Assembly (NCBI GenBank): GCA_946480785.1
Contig: CAMLLD010000006.1
Span: 46,674 to 110,673, forward strand
Source: an uncultured Blastocatellia bacterium
GTDB taxonomy: Bacteria; Acidobacteriota; Blastocatellia; Pyrinomonadales; Pyrinomonadaceae
DNA: 64,000 nucleotides
Direction: 5' to 3'
The notes under the pieces: model-generated
Databases searched by the model: none
What the model saw: the letters and a program-made list of their open reading frames with translations, nothing else
Told to the model about the DNA's origin: nothing
Part shown: piece by piece, positions 19,709 to 28,899 of the stretch
How positions within the stretch are numbered: the first letter of the stretch is position 1
Layout: the number at the start of each line of letters is the position of its first letter
Made by a program: the position numbers and the translations under genes

Positions 19709-20791
19709 TTATGGTCGCGTGCGTTTCTTTCGGATCGGGCGGCGGGGAGTTGTTGTTGTTTTGACGGTGGCCGGCTTAACCGCGGATTCGGGCGGCGCCG
19801 GTTTCGGCATCAACATGTCGGTGATCATTTTGTCCGGCACGTCCGCCTGCCACACGATCTCGTTTTCCTGCGGCGTCATCTTGAAAGTCTGGAAAATCGC
19901 TTGCACCTGTTTGTCAGGTATGCCGTTGAGTGCTTGCTGCATCAATCCGGCGAGTAAAGTGCTGATGATCTTCGCTGTGTCGGGATTATCGGCGTCCATT
20001 GCGCCTCGGAGGCTGATGTTATCGCCGTTAATCGTGACTGCGCTGTAAAAGTTGCCGAGCGTCGTCTCGCAGCGGCTCGTGCGCGGCGTTGTTTCCGTGC
20101 CGTATAGACCGAACGCTTTGGCCAGCGACGTCAAGGGCGCGCCCGTCGCCGCCATCAACACGTTTGGATCACGCATCAGCGACTGCAGCGTCGCCGGGTT
20201 AATACGGCCCGTGCCTTCGCTCGCGTCAACGGCTGACTGGAGATACGCCAGATTACCGACGGCGATCGAGTTTGCGCTCAACGGCACGAGACCCATCTCG
20301 ACCAGCGACTTCAGCATCGGCGTCTTCACCGCCTGCTCCGCGATCGGATCGACTTTCATCACCGCGATGGTTTTCGAGCCGTGTTTCTCCATTCGTCCTT
20401 TGTCCTGGAGATAGAGTTGGGCCATCGTGAAAAGCGAGTCGGCGCTGAAGTCTCCGCCCGCGACCGCCATGATGTCCGGCGCACTGAAACTTAGATCGCC
20501 GCCTGGTTTGTGAAAGCGCACGGCGATGACGAGGTACTCGACAGACGACGGATCGACGCCGACGCCTTTCTTCATGTCGGCAAACTGCGCGCGCATTTTT
20601 GCGAGCTCGGTCGCGGGCATAAACTTCGGCGCCGCGTCATTCAGAATTCTTTGAGGGCTCACGTAAATTAGCATGTCCGCATCCGGCAGACTCGCCAGCG
20701 AAGCAGCCGCCGACTGGCCCATCACCGTCGTCGGCAACAGGACCAGAAGCGCGATGGTTACGACTAAGAGCAGCGTAGAAAATATCTTCAA
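19709..20791 (-). CDS. Secreted protein of unknown function, 360 residues
   Basis: Begins with a signal peptide (MKIFSTLLLVVTIALLVLLPTTVMG). The mature part reads as an alternating alpha/beta protein with SLPDADMLIYVSPQRILNDAAPK, PDIMAVAGGDF and LVPLSANSIAVGNLAYLQSA. It ends in a Pro/Thr-rich, very basic tail (RRPIRKKRTRP). The arrangement resembles uncharacterised secreted proteins seen repeatedly in acidobacteria that assess or bind unknown ligands. No catalytic motif is identified. It lies 16 bases upstream of the cytochrome gene on the same strand, so co-expression is likely. Confidence 0.7.
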   Translation of the reverse strand: MKIFSTLLLVVTIALLVLLPTTVMGQSAAASLASLPDADMLIYVSPQRILNDAAPKFMPATELAKMRAQFADMKKGVGVDPSSVEYLVIAVRFHKPGGDLSFSAPDIMAVAGGDFSADSLFTMAQLYLQDKGRMEKHGSKTIAVMKVDPIAEQAVKTPMLKSLVEMGLVPLSANSIAVGNLAYLQSAVDASEGTGRINPATLQSLMRDPNVLMAATGAPLTSLAKAFGLYGTETTPRTSRCETTLGNFYSAVTINGDNISLRGAMDADNPDTAKIISTLLAGLMQQALNGIPDKQVQAIFQTFKMTPQENEIVWQADVPDKMITDMLMPKPAPPESAVKPATVKTTTTPRRPIRKKRTRP

Positions 20792-20836
20792 AGGGAAACC
20801 TCCGGGATGGTTTGGGGGTTAATACTACAGGCTCGT

Positions 20837-21208
20837 TCAAATGTGCGACAGTTCTTTTCGTGTTAATTCATTCTCGGTGTTGCCGGTGTTCAGCGTTGAG
20901 CAGGGCTCAAACAACATGACTTCGCATTCTTCGTCGGCCACCGGCCGGTGCTCCACGCCGCGCGGGACCACGATCAACTCGCCCGGCTCGATCCACACAC
21001 TCTTCTCCGCGCCGTCCTCGCGATACTCCATGCGGAAGCGGCCTTTCACGACCATGAAGAGCTCGTCTTCAGTCTCGTGATGGTGCCAGGTGAACGGACC
21101 CTGAAACTTCACCAGCTTCACATACTGTCCATTCAACTCCGCGGCAATCCGCGGGTTCCAGTGATCGTTAATTAGCGAAAGCTTCTCGTGCAGATTGATC
21201 TTGTTCAT
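20837..21208 (-). CDS. Small cupin-domain protein
   Basis: A 123-residue single cupin barrel. Motif 1 is WHHHETEDELFMVVKGRF (three His and a Glu ligating a metal) and motif 2 is PGELIVVPRGVEHRP, the complete cupin_2 pattern. Proteins of this size are often sugar-modifying or sensor cupins of unknown substrate. Its start overlaps the tag stop by four bases, so the two are translationally coupled. Confidence 0.85.
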   Translation of the reverse strand: MNKINLHEKLSLINDHWNPRIAAELNGQYVKLVKFQGPFTWHHHETEDELFMVVKGRFRMEYREDGAEKSVWIEPGELIVVPRGVEHRPVADEECEVMLFEPCSTLNTGNTENELTRKELSHI

Positions 21209-21762
21209 ACTTCACGATAACGAAAGCAAGTCGGGTCGTGGTCGTTGACCAGGCCGACGGCTTGCATGAATGAGTAACAGATGGTTGAGCCGACAAACTT
21301 GAAGCCGCGCTTTGCAAGGTCTTTGCTCAACTCGTCAGACAATGGCGTGCGCGGCTGCATGGCTTGCCCGCGTTTGCGGCGCAACTGTTTACCGTTCACG
21401 AAGCGCCAGACGTAAGCGTCGAAACTGCCAAACTCTTTCTGCACTTCGCGAAAAAAGTGCGCGTTCGTGACGGCCGCATTAATCTTCAAGCGGTTGCGAA
21501 TGATCCCCGCGTCGTTCAGCAGCGCCGCGATCTTGCGTTCGTCGTAACGCGCGACCTTCGCTGGATTGAAGCCGTCAAACGCCGCGCGGTAGTTGTCACG
21601 TTTGCGCAGGATCGTTTCCCAACTCAATCCGGCCTGCGCGCCTTCGAGAATGAGAAACTCAAACAGGCGCGTGTCGTCGTGAACGGGCACGCCCCATTCT
21701 TTATCGTGGTAGGCGATCGATAATGGCGTCGTGGCCCAAAAGCAGCGGCGCGGGTTTTCCAT
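21205..21762 (-). CDS. tag: DNA-3-methyladenine glycosylase I
   Basis: The 185-residue product follows the Tag family throughout: RCFW near the N-terminus, YHDKEWGVP, DDTRLFEFLILEGAQAGLSWETIL, KRDNYRAAFDGF and the C-terminal SFMQAVGLVNDHDPTCFRY. The Cys near residue 7, the His in YHDKEWG and the C-terminal H and C are the expected zinc ligands. Tag removes 3-methyladenine from alkylated DNA. A palindromic repeat lies just upstream of its start. Confidence 0.96.
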   Translation of the reverse strand: MENPRRCFWATTPLSIAYHDKEWGVPVHDDTRLFEFLILEGAQAGLSWETILRKRDNYRAAFDGFNPAKVARYDERKIAALLNDAGIIRNRLKINAAVTNAHFFREVQKEFGSFDAYVWRFVNGKQLRRKRGQAMQPRTPLSDELSKDLAKRGFKFVGSTICYSFMQAVGLVNDHDPTCFRYREV

Positions 21763-21780
21763 CTTTGGTCAGTTTCACAC

Positions 21781-21840
21781 TTGGAGTGCGGGGACTTGTC
21801 ACCGCTTTGGCCAAAGCGCCGACGAGTCGGCGCACTCCAA
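21781..21840. repeat. 60-bp near-perfect palindromic element
   Basis: The two 30-base halves (21781-21810 and 21811-21840) are reverse complements at 25 of 30 positions, with no loop: outer arms TTGGAGTGCG / CGCACTCCAA are perfect and the centre is CTTTGGCCAAAG. It occupies the gap between tag and the hybrid histidine kinase. The form fits a REP-like extragenic palindrome rather than a terminator, because no T-run follows on either side. Confidence 0.8.
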
Positions 21841-21864
21841 ATAGTCTTTTGTGCTTCGTGACGG

Positions 21865-24348
21865 CTAGCTGATTTTACCTGTCAGGCACTTTACCACGGA
21901 AACGAGTTCGCGGATCTCGACCGGCTTGGCAACGTGAGTGTTATAGCCGGCGCTGAGGGCGCGGAGGCGATCCTGCGCGCGCGCGTAAGCGGTCAACGCA
22001 ATCGCGGGCACGTGCTCGCCTTCCGCGCCTTCATGCTCGCGCACCTGTTGGATCAGGCTGTAGCCGTCCGTGCCGGCCATGCCGATGTCGCTGATGATCA
22101 GATCGAACTTCTGCTCGCGAAACACTGCGAGCGCTTCGGACGCAGACGCAACCCCGACGACGTTCGCGCCGTGTTCGCGCAGATCGATCGCGAGCAGATC
22201 GAGCGCATCCAACTCGTCTTCGACAACGAGAATGTTCAGATTGTTGAGAGTACCGTCTGTCACCCGTTCTTCGACCACTTCGGGTGAAGCTGTCGGGGCG
22301 AGATCGAGCCTCCCACTCGGCAGCGGCAGTCTCACGGTGAAGACTGCTCCCGAACGCACGGTCCCGTTCTCGGCGTAGATTATCCCGCCGTGCAACTCAA
22401 CGAGATGGCGCACGATCGCAAGACCCAAACCGAGACCGCCGTGAGTGCGCGTGGTCGAGCCGTCTTCCTGGCGAAAGCGTTCGAAGACGTGCGGTAGAAA
22501 CTCGGGCGCAATGCCCGGGCCCGTGTCGCTGATCTGAATCTGCGCGTATTTCTGGTCCTGCGTGACACTGATGCCCACCGAGCCGCCGTGGGGCGTGAAC
22601 TTCGAAGCATTCGACAGCAGGTTCCAGACGACTTGTTGCAGCCGATCGGGATCGCCGGCGATGATCTGCAACCCGTCCTGATAGTGCGTTTCGATCTTGA
22701 TCTCTTTCGCATCGAGCGCCGGACGCACCGCATCCAGCGCGGCGTTCACCACCGACACGAGATCGACGCGCGCGAGATGCAGTTGCAGCTTGCCGGTGAT
22801 GACGCGCGAAACGTCGAGAATGTCTTCGATGATCTGTTTCTGCGCCCATGCATTGCGCTCGATCACGTCGATCGCGTGCTCGGCGCTTTCTTGATCGACG
22901 CGGCCGGACTTCAAAATGCGCGCCCAACCGATCACGGCATTCAAGGGCGTGCGCAACTCGTGTGACAACGTCGCGAGAAACTCATCTTTCAAACGATTCG
23001 CCTTCTCCGCGTCAGCACGAGCGGAACGTTCGCGCACCAGCAGATGGGCGAGCTTTTCTTCCGCTCGCTTTCGTTCCTGAAACTGCCCGATCTGGCGGCT
23101 CACGCTGCCGATCATCTCGAGCAGTTCGGTGTCGGGTTGGCGAATCTCCTGACTGAAAAACTCGATCACGCCGATCACTTCATTGCCGAGTTGAATCGGA
23201 AAGCCGAAACCCGCGCGGAAGCCAGCGCTTTCAGCCAGCGGCGCGCGCGGAAAGTTGCGGTCCTTTTTCAGGTTCGGAATCCATGCCGGGCGGCCAGTCT
23301 CCCAAATGCGGCCCGGCAACCCGACGCCCTTGGGAAACAACATGCTCACGCACGCGCATTCGAAATCGTCCACGGCCAGCGCCGGGCTTTCCCACACGTC
23401 CACACACCGCAGCACTTCTTCCTGATGATCCACCGCCCAAAGCACACCGACTTGCCAGCCAAGACTCTCGCAAACCGTTTCGAGAATCTCGTGCGTGCCT
23501 TCGACGAAATCGATCGAGCGCGAAACGATGCGCGTGATCGCGTATTGCAGCGCGAGCCGGCGTTCGGTGCGGCGGCGTTCGGTGATGTCGCGCGTGAAGC
23601 CGCGCGAGTGAACAAACTTACCGTCTTCGAAGTAGCCGCTGGAGTCGATGCGGACGATCTTGATCGAGCCGTCCTTGCAACGCAGCCGCGCTTCGTAGTC
23701 GCGCACCACCTGGCCTTTGCGCAGCCGGTCGAGAATGTCTTCGATTGCTTCGCGGTCGATATGAAAATCGACGATGTTGCGGCCGACGTATTCCTCGCGC
23801 GTGTAACCGATGAGATCGAGTTCGGCCTGATTGGCGCGCAGGATCGTTCCGTTCGGACTGATCCAGTGGAGACCGACGGAGGCATTTTCGAAGAAGTCCG
23901 TCAGCTCGGTTTGACTGCGGCGCAGCGCGAGCTCGTCCTGTTTGCGTTTGGTGATGTCGCGCTTGATGCAGACGTAGCAAAGCGGTTCGCCGAGACCGCT
24001 CCGCATCGTGAAGATCGAGAGCTCGATGTTTCGCGTGTCGCCACTCTTCGTGCGGCACACAACCTCGCCGGAAAACTCGTCAGACTCGGCGAGCTGGCGT
24101 TTGATTTCGTTTGCTGTTTCTTCGCCGACATCGTGGCGGAGCGTTCGGCCTTTCAACTCCTGGTCGGGATAGCCGAGGAGTGTGAAATGCGCGCCGTTCT
24201 GTTGCAGGTAATGACCGTCGGGGTCGATGATGGCGATGGCTTCTTTGGAGTGGTCGAAGATCTCGCGATAGAGGTCCGCGTGCAGTTCCACCGGCCGAGC
24301 CAGCGGCTCGACGCGCTCTTCAGATCGTGAGAACGCGTTTTGCGACAT
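21865..24348 (-). CDS. Hybrid histidine kinase: PAS-PAS-GAF-HisKA-HATPase-receiver
   Basis: Soluble 827-residue sensor with no transmembrane helix. Two PAS domains (about 25-140 and 150-270; RDITKRKQ and RDITERRR mark their C-terminal caps) precede a GAF domain (about 285-420). The HisKA has SHELRTPLNAVIGWA (phospho-His near residue 468). ATPase boxes are LLSNASKF (N), DTGPGIAP (G1) and GGLGLGLAI (G2). The C-terminal receiver (about 705-820) keeps ISDIGM as phospho-acceptor and the LTAYA/KP residues. A cytosolic redox, light or small-molecule sensor is likely; no separate response regulator is adjacent. Confidence 0.93.
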   Translation of the reverse strand: MSQNAFSRSEERVEPLARPVELHADLYREIFDHSKEAIAIIDPDGHYLQQNGAHFTLLGYPDQELKGRTLRHDVGEETANEIKRQLAESDEFSGEVVCRTKSGDTRNIELSIFTMRSGLGEPLCYVCIKRDITKRKQDELALRRSQTELTDFFENASVGLHWISPNGTILRANQAELDLIGYTREEYVGRNIVDFHIDREAIEDILDRLRKGQVVRDYEARLRCKDGSIKIVRIDSSGYFEDGKFVHSRGFTRDITERRRTERRLALQYAITRIVSRSIDFVEGTHEILETVCESLGWQVGVLWAVDHQEEVLRCVDVWESPALAVDDFECACVSMLFPKGVGLPGRIWETGRPAWIPNLKKDRNFPRAPLAESAGFRAGFGFPIQLGNEVIGVIEFFSQEIRQPDTELLEMIGSVSRQIGQFQERKRAEEKLAHLLVRERSARADAEKANRLKDEFLATLSHELRTPLNAVIGWARILKSGRVDQESAEHAIDVIERNAWAQKQIIEDILDVSRVITGKLQLHLARVDLVSVVNAALDAVRPALDAKEIKIETHYQDGLQIIAGDPDRLQQVVWNLLSNASKFTPHGGSVGISVTQDQKYAQIQISDTGPGIAPEFLPHVFERFRQEDGSTTRTHGGLGLGLAIVRHLVELHGGIIYAENGTVRSGAVFTVRLPLPSGRLDLAPTASPEVVEERVTDGTLNNLNILVVEDELDALDLLAIDLREHGANVVGVASASEALAVFREQKFDLIISDIGMAGTDGYSLIQQVREHEGAEGEHVPAIALTAYARAQDRLRALSAGYNTHVAKPVEIRELVSVVKCLTGKIS

Positions 24349-24408
24349 ACTACGCCCCGAAGTGACAAGCGGGAAATCAAGTCCAGGGGGGTATGGGGTA
24401 AGCGAATC

Positions 24409-25398
24409 TTAACACACCGGAACCGCCACTGCCTTACCCGACTCGACAGACTCGTAAACAGCCTGGACCAGCGCGACCGACATCAGCCCGTCGAAAGCGG
24501 TGACGAGTGAGGGCGTTTGGTTAACGATGGCATCGATAAAAGCGCGATCTTCCTGCGCGTAACCCCATTTTTCTTCGCGCGGCAACTGCTGCATCGATTG
24601 TTCGCTGAAGTGTCCCTGGAGATTGCTGCTGATGACGAGGCTCTCCATTTCGCGTGTGACGAGAGTCGCGTGATGACAGAAGACTTCGACGCGCTCGAAA
24701 GGAAAAAGCCAGCTCGCGTCCGCGGCGGTGGCGAGCGTGGCATGAAAGCCGTTCGTGAATTTCAGCAGTACGGAGAAGTCGTCGATCTCCCGGTACTCAT
24801 GGCGCGAGCCGAGCGCGACGAGGCTTTCAACTTCGCCGAAGAGAAAGCGCATCATGTCAAACATGTGAATCGGCGTTTCGTAGAGGAAGCCGCCGGTGAC
24901 TGACGGGTCGCCGGTCCAGACGGGATTCAGCAGTTCGCCGCGATTCATTTTTACGTGCGCGGAGTGGGGAGTGTGCGTTTCGGTGAGGAGTTGTTTGAGA
25001 GTTGAGTAGACGGGAGCGAAGCGCCGGTTGTGTCCCACTTGCATCACCGCCTTCCGGGACTCGGCGTTTTGTGCTTTCTCGAACACGGCGCGGGCATCGT
25101 CGATGTTAATGGCTAGCGGCTTTTCGCAGAAGACGTGTTTGCCGGCGTCGAGTGCCGCGAGAGTGAGTGCGACGTGCTGTGTGTTTGGAGTCGTGATGTA
25201 AACGGCGTCGCAGTGTTCGATGACTTCGGCGGGAGTTGTAGCGACGTGCGCATCGTGAGCACGCGCGAGTTTCACGGCGCGTTCGTTGTCCACGTCATGG
25301 ATCGCGGTGAGTTGCACGCGCTCGTCACGCGCAAGCAGCCCTGCGTGCACACCGCCGATGTAACCGGCGCCGATGATTCCAACCGTCGTTTTACGCAT
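24409..25398 (-). CDS. Gfo/Idh/MocA-family NAD(P)-dependent oxidoreductase
   Basis: The 329-residue product starts with the Rossmann motif GIIGAGYIGGVHAGLL, then has YITTPNTQH and FCEKPLAINIDDAR (the EKP motif binding the nicotinamide) and the substrate-domain stretch GGFLYETPIHMFDMMRFLFGE with the family's Asp/His pair. Members oxidise or reduce sugars and inositols. It overlaps the upstream isomerase gene by eight bases, so the two are a coupled pair likely acting on the same sugar. Confidence 0.9.
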   Translation of the reverse strand: MRKTTVGIIGAGYIGGVHAGLLARDERVQLTAIHDVDNERAVKLARAHDAHVATTPAEVIEHCDAVYITTPNTQHVALTLAALDAGKHVFCEKPLAINIDDARAVFEKAQNAESRKAVMQVGHNRRFAPVYSTLKQLLTETHTPHSAHVKMNRGELLNPVWTGDPSVTGGFLYETPIHMFDMMRFLFGEVESLVALGSRHEYREIDDFSVLLKFTNGFHATLATAADASWLFPFERVEVFCHHATLVTREMESLVISSNLQGHFSEQSMQQLPREEKWGYAQEDRAFIDAIVNQTPSLVTAFDGLMSVALVQAVYESVESGKAVAVPVC

Positions 25399-26212
25399 TA
25401 AGTAGTTTCTCGGTGGCGATGTGCGCGGCGTGCGCTAGTTCGAAAGGATCCCGATCCCAGTACTCCGGCCTAAAGATCTCCACGCTAGCCACCTTGTCGT
25501 AACCGATCTTCCGAAACGCCGCAATCATTTCGCGCAACGGCAGAATGCCGAGACCCGGCAGCAGTCGATGCTTGTCGAGCAGTTGTTCGCGCGGCAAGTC
25601 CTCCGCGTCGTTGATGTGAAAGACGTAGATCAATTTCGGATCCACCGCTTCGATCATATCGATCGTCGAGCCGCCAGCGTAAAAGTGAAAACTGTCGATC
25701 ACGAGGCCGAGGTTCGGACGATCCGCGGCGCGTACGATCTCGTGCGCGAGGTCGAGCGTCTGCACGCTGCAGTCTGTTTGGCCGAGAAACTCGAACGCGA
25801 GTGCAACGTCGTGACGCGCGGCGATGTCACACAATTCGTGGAGCACACGCACCGATTCCGCGATGACTTCTGCGCGTGAAGCGCCGTCGTTCGGCAGTTT
25901 ACCGGGCACGACGACGATGAACGGGCAGCCGATCTTTGCGGCGATGCCGCTCAGCTCTTCGCACTCCGCTTTGATCGCTTCGAAGCTGCGCGCATCGCGA
26001 AACGTGACGTGCTCGATCGAGTTGATACTCAAGGGCGGCACGCCCGTCCGAGCGATCAAGTTCTTGAGGGCGTCGGTTGTCTGTTCTTGCAGAAACTTGC
26101 GCAGTTTTGCGGCCCAGATCTCGACGTAATCGAAGCCCGCCGCCTGCGCTGCGGCGAAGTCGGTTTCGAGTCCCGCGCGCATCGTCGTGGCGCCGTTCAA
26201 TGCGATTTTCAT
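25391..26212 (-). CDS. Sugar phosphate isomerase/epimerase (xylose isomerase-like TIM barrel)
   Basis: Starting at the ATG for MKIALNGATTM (an upstream frame extension is not favoured), the 273-residue product shows the AP endonuclease 2-like barrel: DYVEIWAAKL, FIVVVPGKLP, LAFEFLGQTD, LGLVIDSFHFYAGG and FHINDAEDLP, with Glu, Asp and His metal ligands in the expected order. The GATTM opening and EFLGQ segment resemble the inositol and hexulose branch. With the downstream oxidoreductase it forms a two-gene sugar catabolic unit that may feed on sugar delivered by the nearby ABC importer; that link is inferred. Confidence 0.88.
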   Translation of the reverse strand: MKIALNGATTMRAGLETDFAAAQAAGFDYVEIWAAKLRKFLQEQTTDALKNLIARTGVPPLSINSIEHVTFRDARSFEAIKAECEELSGIAAKIGCPFIVVVPGKLPNDGASRAEVIAESVRVLHELCDIAARHDVALAFEFLGQTDCSVQTLDLAHEIVRAADRPNLGLVIDSFHFYAGGSTIDMIEAVDPKLIYVFHINDAEDLPREQLLDKHRLLPGLGILPLREMIAAFRKIGYDKVASVEIFRPEYWDRDPFELAHAAHIATEKLLNA

Positions 26213-26305
26213 TTGCCCAAGAATAACACGGATGATCCGACCGTCGAGTTTGACTTGCGAGCGGATCGGAGTTAAAAGCGTCGTGTTCCGTAACCACAAA
26301 GGAGA

Positions 26306-26989
26306 ATGAAGATGGCTTTACGACTTGGCGATACCGCACCCGATTTCACAGCAGATACGACCGAAGGTCCGATCAGCTTCCACGAATGGATCGGCGACAA
26401 TTGGGCCGTTCTGTTTTCCCACCCCAAAGACTTTACCCCTGTTTGCACCACGGAGCTCGGTTACGTGGCGCGCTCGAAGCCGGACTTCGAAAAGCGCGGC
26501 GTGAAAGTCATTGGTCTAAGCGTCGATCCGACTGACTCCCACAAGAAATGGGCGGAGGACATCAAAGAAACCCAGGGGTCCGAACTCAACTTCCCAGTCA
26601 TCGCCGACCCAGATCGCAAGATTGCCGAACTCTACGACATGATCCATCCGGAAGCGAGCGAGACGGCCACCGTGCGATCGGTGTTCGTCATTGGTCCGGA
26701 CAAGAAGGTGAAGTTGATGATCACTTATCCGGCGAGCACCGGGCGCAATTTCGACGAGATCCTGCGCGTGATCGATTCGTTACAATTGACGTCGAAGTAC
26801 AGCGTCGCGACGCCGGTGAACTGGAAAGATGGCGACGACGTGATTATCGTCCCGTCGATTTCGGATGAAGCGGCGAAGGAGAAGTTTCCGGCTGGCTGGC
26901 GCGCGCCGAAGCCTTACCTGCGCATCACGCCACAACCGAACAAGCAGCAGACAGCGAGCAGCGACACGGCCGCGAAGAGCGCGAACTAA
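26306..26989 (+). CDS. 1-Cys peroxiredoxin (Prx6 subfamily)
   Basis: The 227-residue product has FSHPKDFTPVCTTELG with the peroxidatic Cys near residue 47, and lacks the second VCP motif of 2-Cys enzymes. It carries the longer Prx6 C-terminal domain (VDPTDSHKKWAEDI; VRSVFVIGPDKKVKL; VATPVNWKDGDDVII). It reduces peroxides. Start after AAAGGAGAATGAAG; a Met two codons on (MALRLGD) is the alternative. Lone gene, convergent with the ABC operon across a shared hairpin. Confidence 0.95.
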   Translation: MKMALRLGDTAPDFTADTTEGPISFHEWIGDNWAVLFSHPKDFTPVCTTELGYVARSKPDFEKRGVKVIGLSVDPTDSHKKWAEDIKETQGSELNFPVIADPDRKIAELYDMIHPEASETATVRSVFVIGPDKKVKLMITYPASTGRNFDEILRVIDSLQLTSKYSVATPVNWKDGDDVIIVPSISDEAAKEKFPAGWRAPKPYLRITPQPNKQQTASSDTAAKSAN

Positions 26990-27008
26990 GAAAATTGTAG
27001 TATTGGAG

Positions 27009-27036
27009 TAGGTCCTGTTGGTTTCAGCAGGACCTA
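27009..27036. terminator. Bidirectional hairpin between convergent genes
   Basis: TAGGTCCTGTTG (27009-27020) pairs with CAGCAGGACCTA (27025-27036), 12 bp with one G-T wobble around a GTTT loop. It sits between the peroxiredoxin and the ABC ATPase gene, and the last three bases are the ATPase stop codon. It shares TAGGTCCT/AGGACCTA with the hairpin at 2441-2468. T-runs are weak (TATTCTCTT), so termination efficiency is uncertain. Confidence 0.6.
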
Positions 27037-28062
27037 TTCTCTTGGGAAGAAGTGCGCCTTTCCAGCTTCGAGCAGCAGCCACACGGTGCTCTCGACTTCC
27101 GCACGAAAGTCTGCCGGAGCACGCGCGATTAGTTTTTGCCCACCCACAGACAGAAAGACAAACGTCTCGTTGCCCATCAACTCGGTCACGTAAACCCGCG
27201 CGGGGATTGCGCCGTCCTGTGGTTGTGTGAACACGTGGACGTGCTCGGGACGAATACCGAGTGAGACCTCTCCGTCAGGTTTGTCGACCACGATCTTGAT
27301 TATGTCGCTAAGAAAGAGTCCGCGATCGATCCTCCCGTCGATGAAGTTCATGCTCGGGCTGCCGACAAACTCCGCTACAAAACGGTTCGCCGGGTGGTTG
27401 TAGATATTGAGCGGCGTGTCGAACTGCTGCACGCGTCCTTTCTTCATCACCGCAACGCGCGAGGCGAGCGTCATCGCTTCCGCCTGATCGTGTGTGACGT
27501 AGATCGTGGTGGTGCCGAGCTCGTGCTGGAGTCGTTTGAGCTCGCCGCGCATCTGCACGCGCAAACGCGCGTCGAGATTCGAGAGCGGCTCGTCCATCAG
27601 ATACGCGCGCGGCTCGCGCACGATCGCGCGTGCCAGCGCGACCCGTTGTCTTTCCCCACCTGACAACTGCCTCGGCTTTCTCTCCAGCAACGCCTCAATC
27701 TCCAACATTTTTGCGACGCGCGCTACTCGATTCTGGCGTTCATTCCCCGCGAGTTTGCGCACGCGCAACGGGTACGCGATGTTCTCCGCGATCGTCATGT
27801 GCGGATACAGCGCGTAACTCTGAAACACCATCGCCAGATCGCGTTGTTGTGTCGGCACGTCGTTGATGCGTTCGTCGCCGATGTAAATGTCGCCGCTGGT
27901 AACCGTCTCCAGCCCCGCGAGCATCCGCAAGCTGGTCGTCTTCCCACACCCTGACGGCCCCAGCAACACGACAAACTCACCGTCGTCGATCTCCAGCGAG
28001 AGATCGTCAACTACGGTAAGTTCACCGTATCGCTTGCTGGTTCTGTCGAACTTAACGCGCAT
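27034..28062 (-). CDS. Carbohydrate ABC transporter ATP-binding protein (MalK/UgpC type)
   Basis: The 342-residue ATPase has Walker A GPSGCGKTTS (near residue 38), Q-loop VFQSYALYPHMTI, signature LSGGERQRVALARA, Walker B YLMDEPLSNLDA and switch THDQAEA. The C-terminal MOP/TOBE region (about 240-342: GIRPEHVHVF, LMGNETFVFLSVGG) is diagnostic of the MalK branch, which powers sugar importers. Last gene of the importer operon, 12 bases after the second permease. Confidence 0.95.
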   Translation of the reverse strand: MRVKFDRTSKRYGELTVVDDLSLEIDDGEFVVLLGPSGCGKTTSLRMLAGLETVTSGDIYIGDERINDVPTQQRDLAMVFQSYALYPHMTIAENIAYPLRVRKLAGNERQNRVARVAKMLEIEALLERKPRQLSGGERQRVALARAIVREPRAYLMDEPLSNLDARLRVQMRGELKRLQHELGTTTIYVTHDQAEAMTLASRVAVMKKGRVQQFDTPLNIYNHPANRFVAEFVGSPSMNFIDGRIDRGLFLSDIIKIVVDKPDGEVSLGIRPEHVHVFTQPQDGAIPARVYVTELMGNETFVFLSVGGQKLIARAPADFRAEVESTVWLLLEAGKAHFFPRE

Positions 28063-28074
28063 CGATCCCTTCGT

Positions 28075-28899
28075 TTAGCCTTTCACGCTACCAAGCGACA
28101 ATCCCCTCACTAAGTACCGTTGCATTGCGAGCGCGAAGATAAGTATCGGCATCATTGCCACCGCGCCCGCGGCGCTCATCACGCCCCACTTGATCTCATA
28201 CTGCGTCACACGTCCCGCAATCCCCACCGGCAACGTCATCGCCGCATCCGTCTGCGTCAACACGAGCGCAAACAAGAACTCGTTCCAGCAAACAATCAAA
28301 CAAAACACAGCAGTCGCCGCGAGCCCCGGCGTAACCAGCGGCAACACCACGCGCACCAGCGCGCCCAAACGCGAATCACCATCAACCAGCGCGGCCTCCT
28401 CGAGATCGCGCGGCACTTCCGCGAAGAACCCGCGCATCATCCAAACCACAAACGGCAGATTGAATCCGGTATAGACAATAATCAGCGCCGCCTTCGTGTT
28501 CAGCAGCCGCAAGTCGCGCATCATGAGAAACAGCGGCACCGCCGTCACGATCGCCGGAAACATGCGCGTCGACAGAATCCACAGCGAGAGCTTGCGATCA
28601 AGATTGTAAGGAAGCCGGAAACGCGTCAGTGCATACGCCGCGAGTGTTCCGATCACCAGCGCGCACGCCGTCGAAACCACCGCCACGATCGCGCTCGTGA
28701 TCAGATACTGTCCAAACGAACGCAGCACAAACGCGTCGTAGTAATGCTCGAGCGTCGGCGTGAACGCGAACCACTTCGGCGGCACCGCAAACTGATCGAT
28801 CTCCGTCTTCAACGAGATCGTGATCATCCAATAGACCGGCGCCAGCGCTATTACTAACGCCAGCGCTAACAATCCTGTTTTCAAAATCCGTGTTCTCAC
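28075..28899 (-). CDS. Carbohydrate ABC transporter permease (MalG type)
   Basis: A 274-residue inner-membrane protein with six predicted helices. The EAA loop (RDLEEAALVDGDSRLGALVRVVLP, near residue 165) contacts the ATPase, and a C-terminal helix ends AMQRYLVRGLSLGSVKG, the MalG-type ending. Starts four bases before the end of the first permease (ATGA overlap), showing translational coupling. Confidence 0.94.
   Translation of the reverse strand: MRTRILKTGLLALALVIALAPVYWMITISLKTEIDQFAVPPKWFAFTPTLEHYYDAFVLRSFGQYLITSAIVAVVSTACALVIGTLAAYALTRFRLPYNLDRKLSLWILSTRMFPAIVTAVPLFLMMRDLRLLNTKAALIIVYTGFNLPFVVWMMRGFFAEVPRDLEEAALVDGDSRLGALVRVVLPLVTPGLAATAVFCLIVCWNEFLFALVLTQTDAAMTLPVGIAGRVTQYEIKWGVMSAAGAVAMMPILIFALAMQRYLVRGLSLGSVKG

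Noticed and set aside
23044..24330. 428-codon frame on the plus strand inside the hybrid kinase
   Set aside because: Overlaps the PAS domains of a well-supported kinase; composition is that of an antisense shadow.
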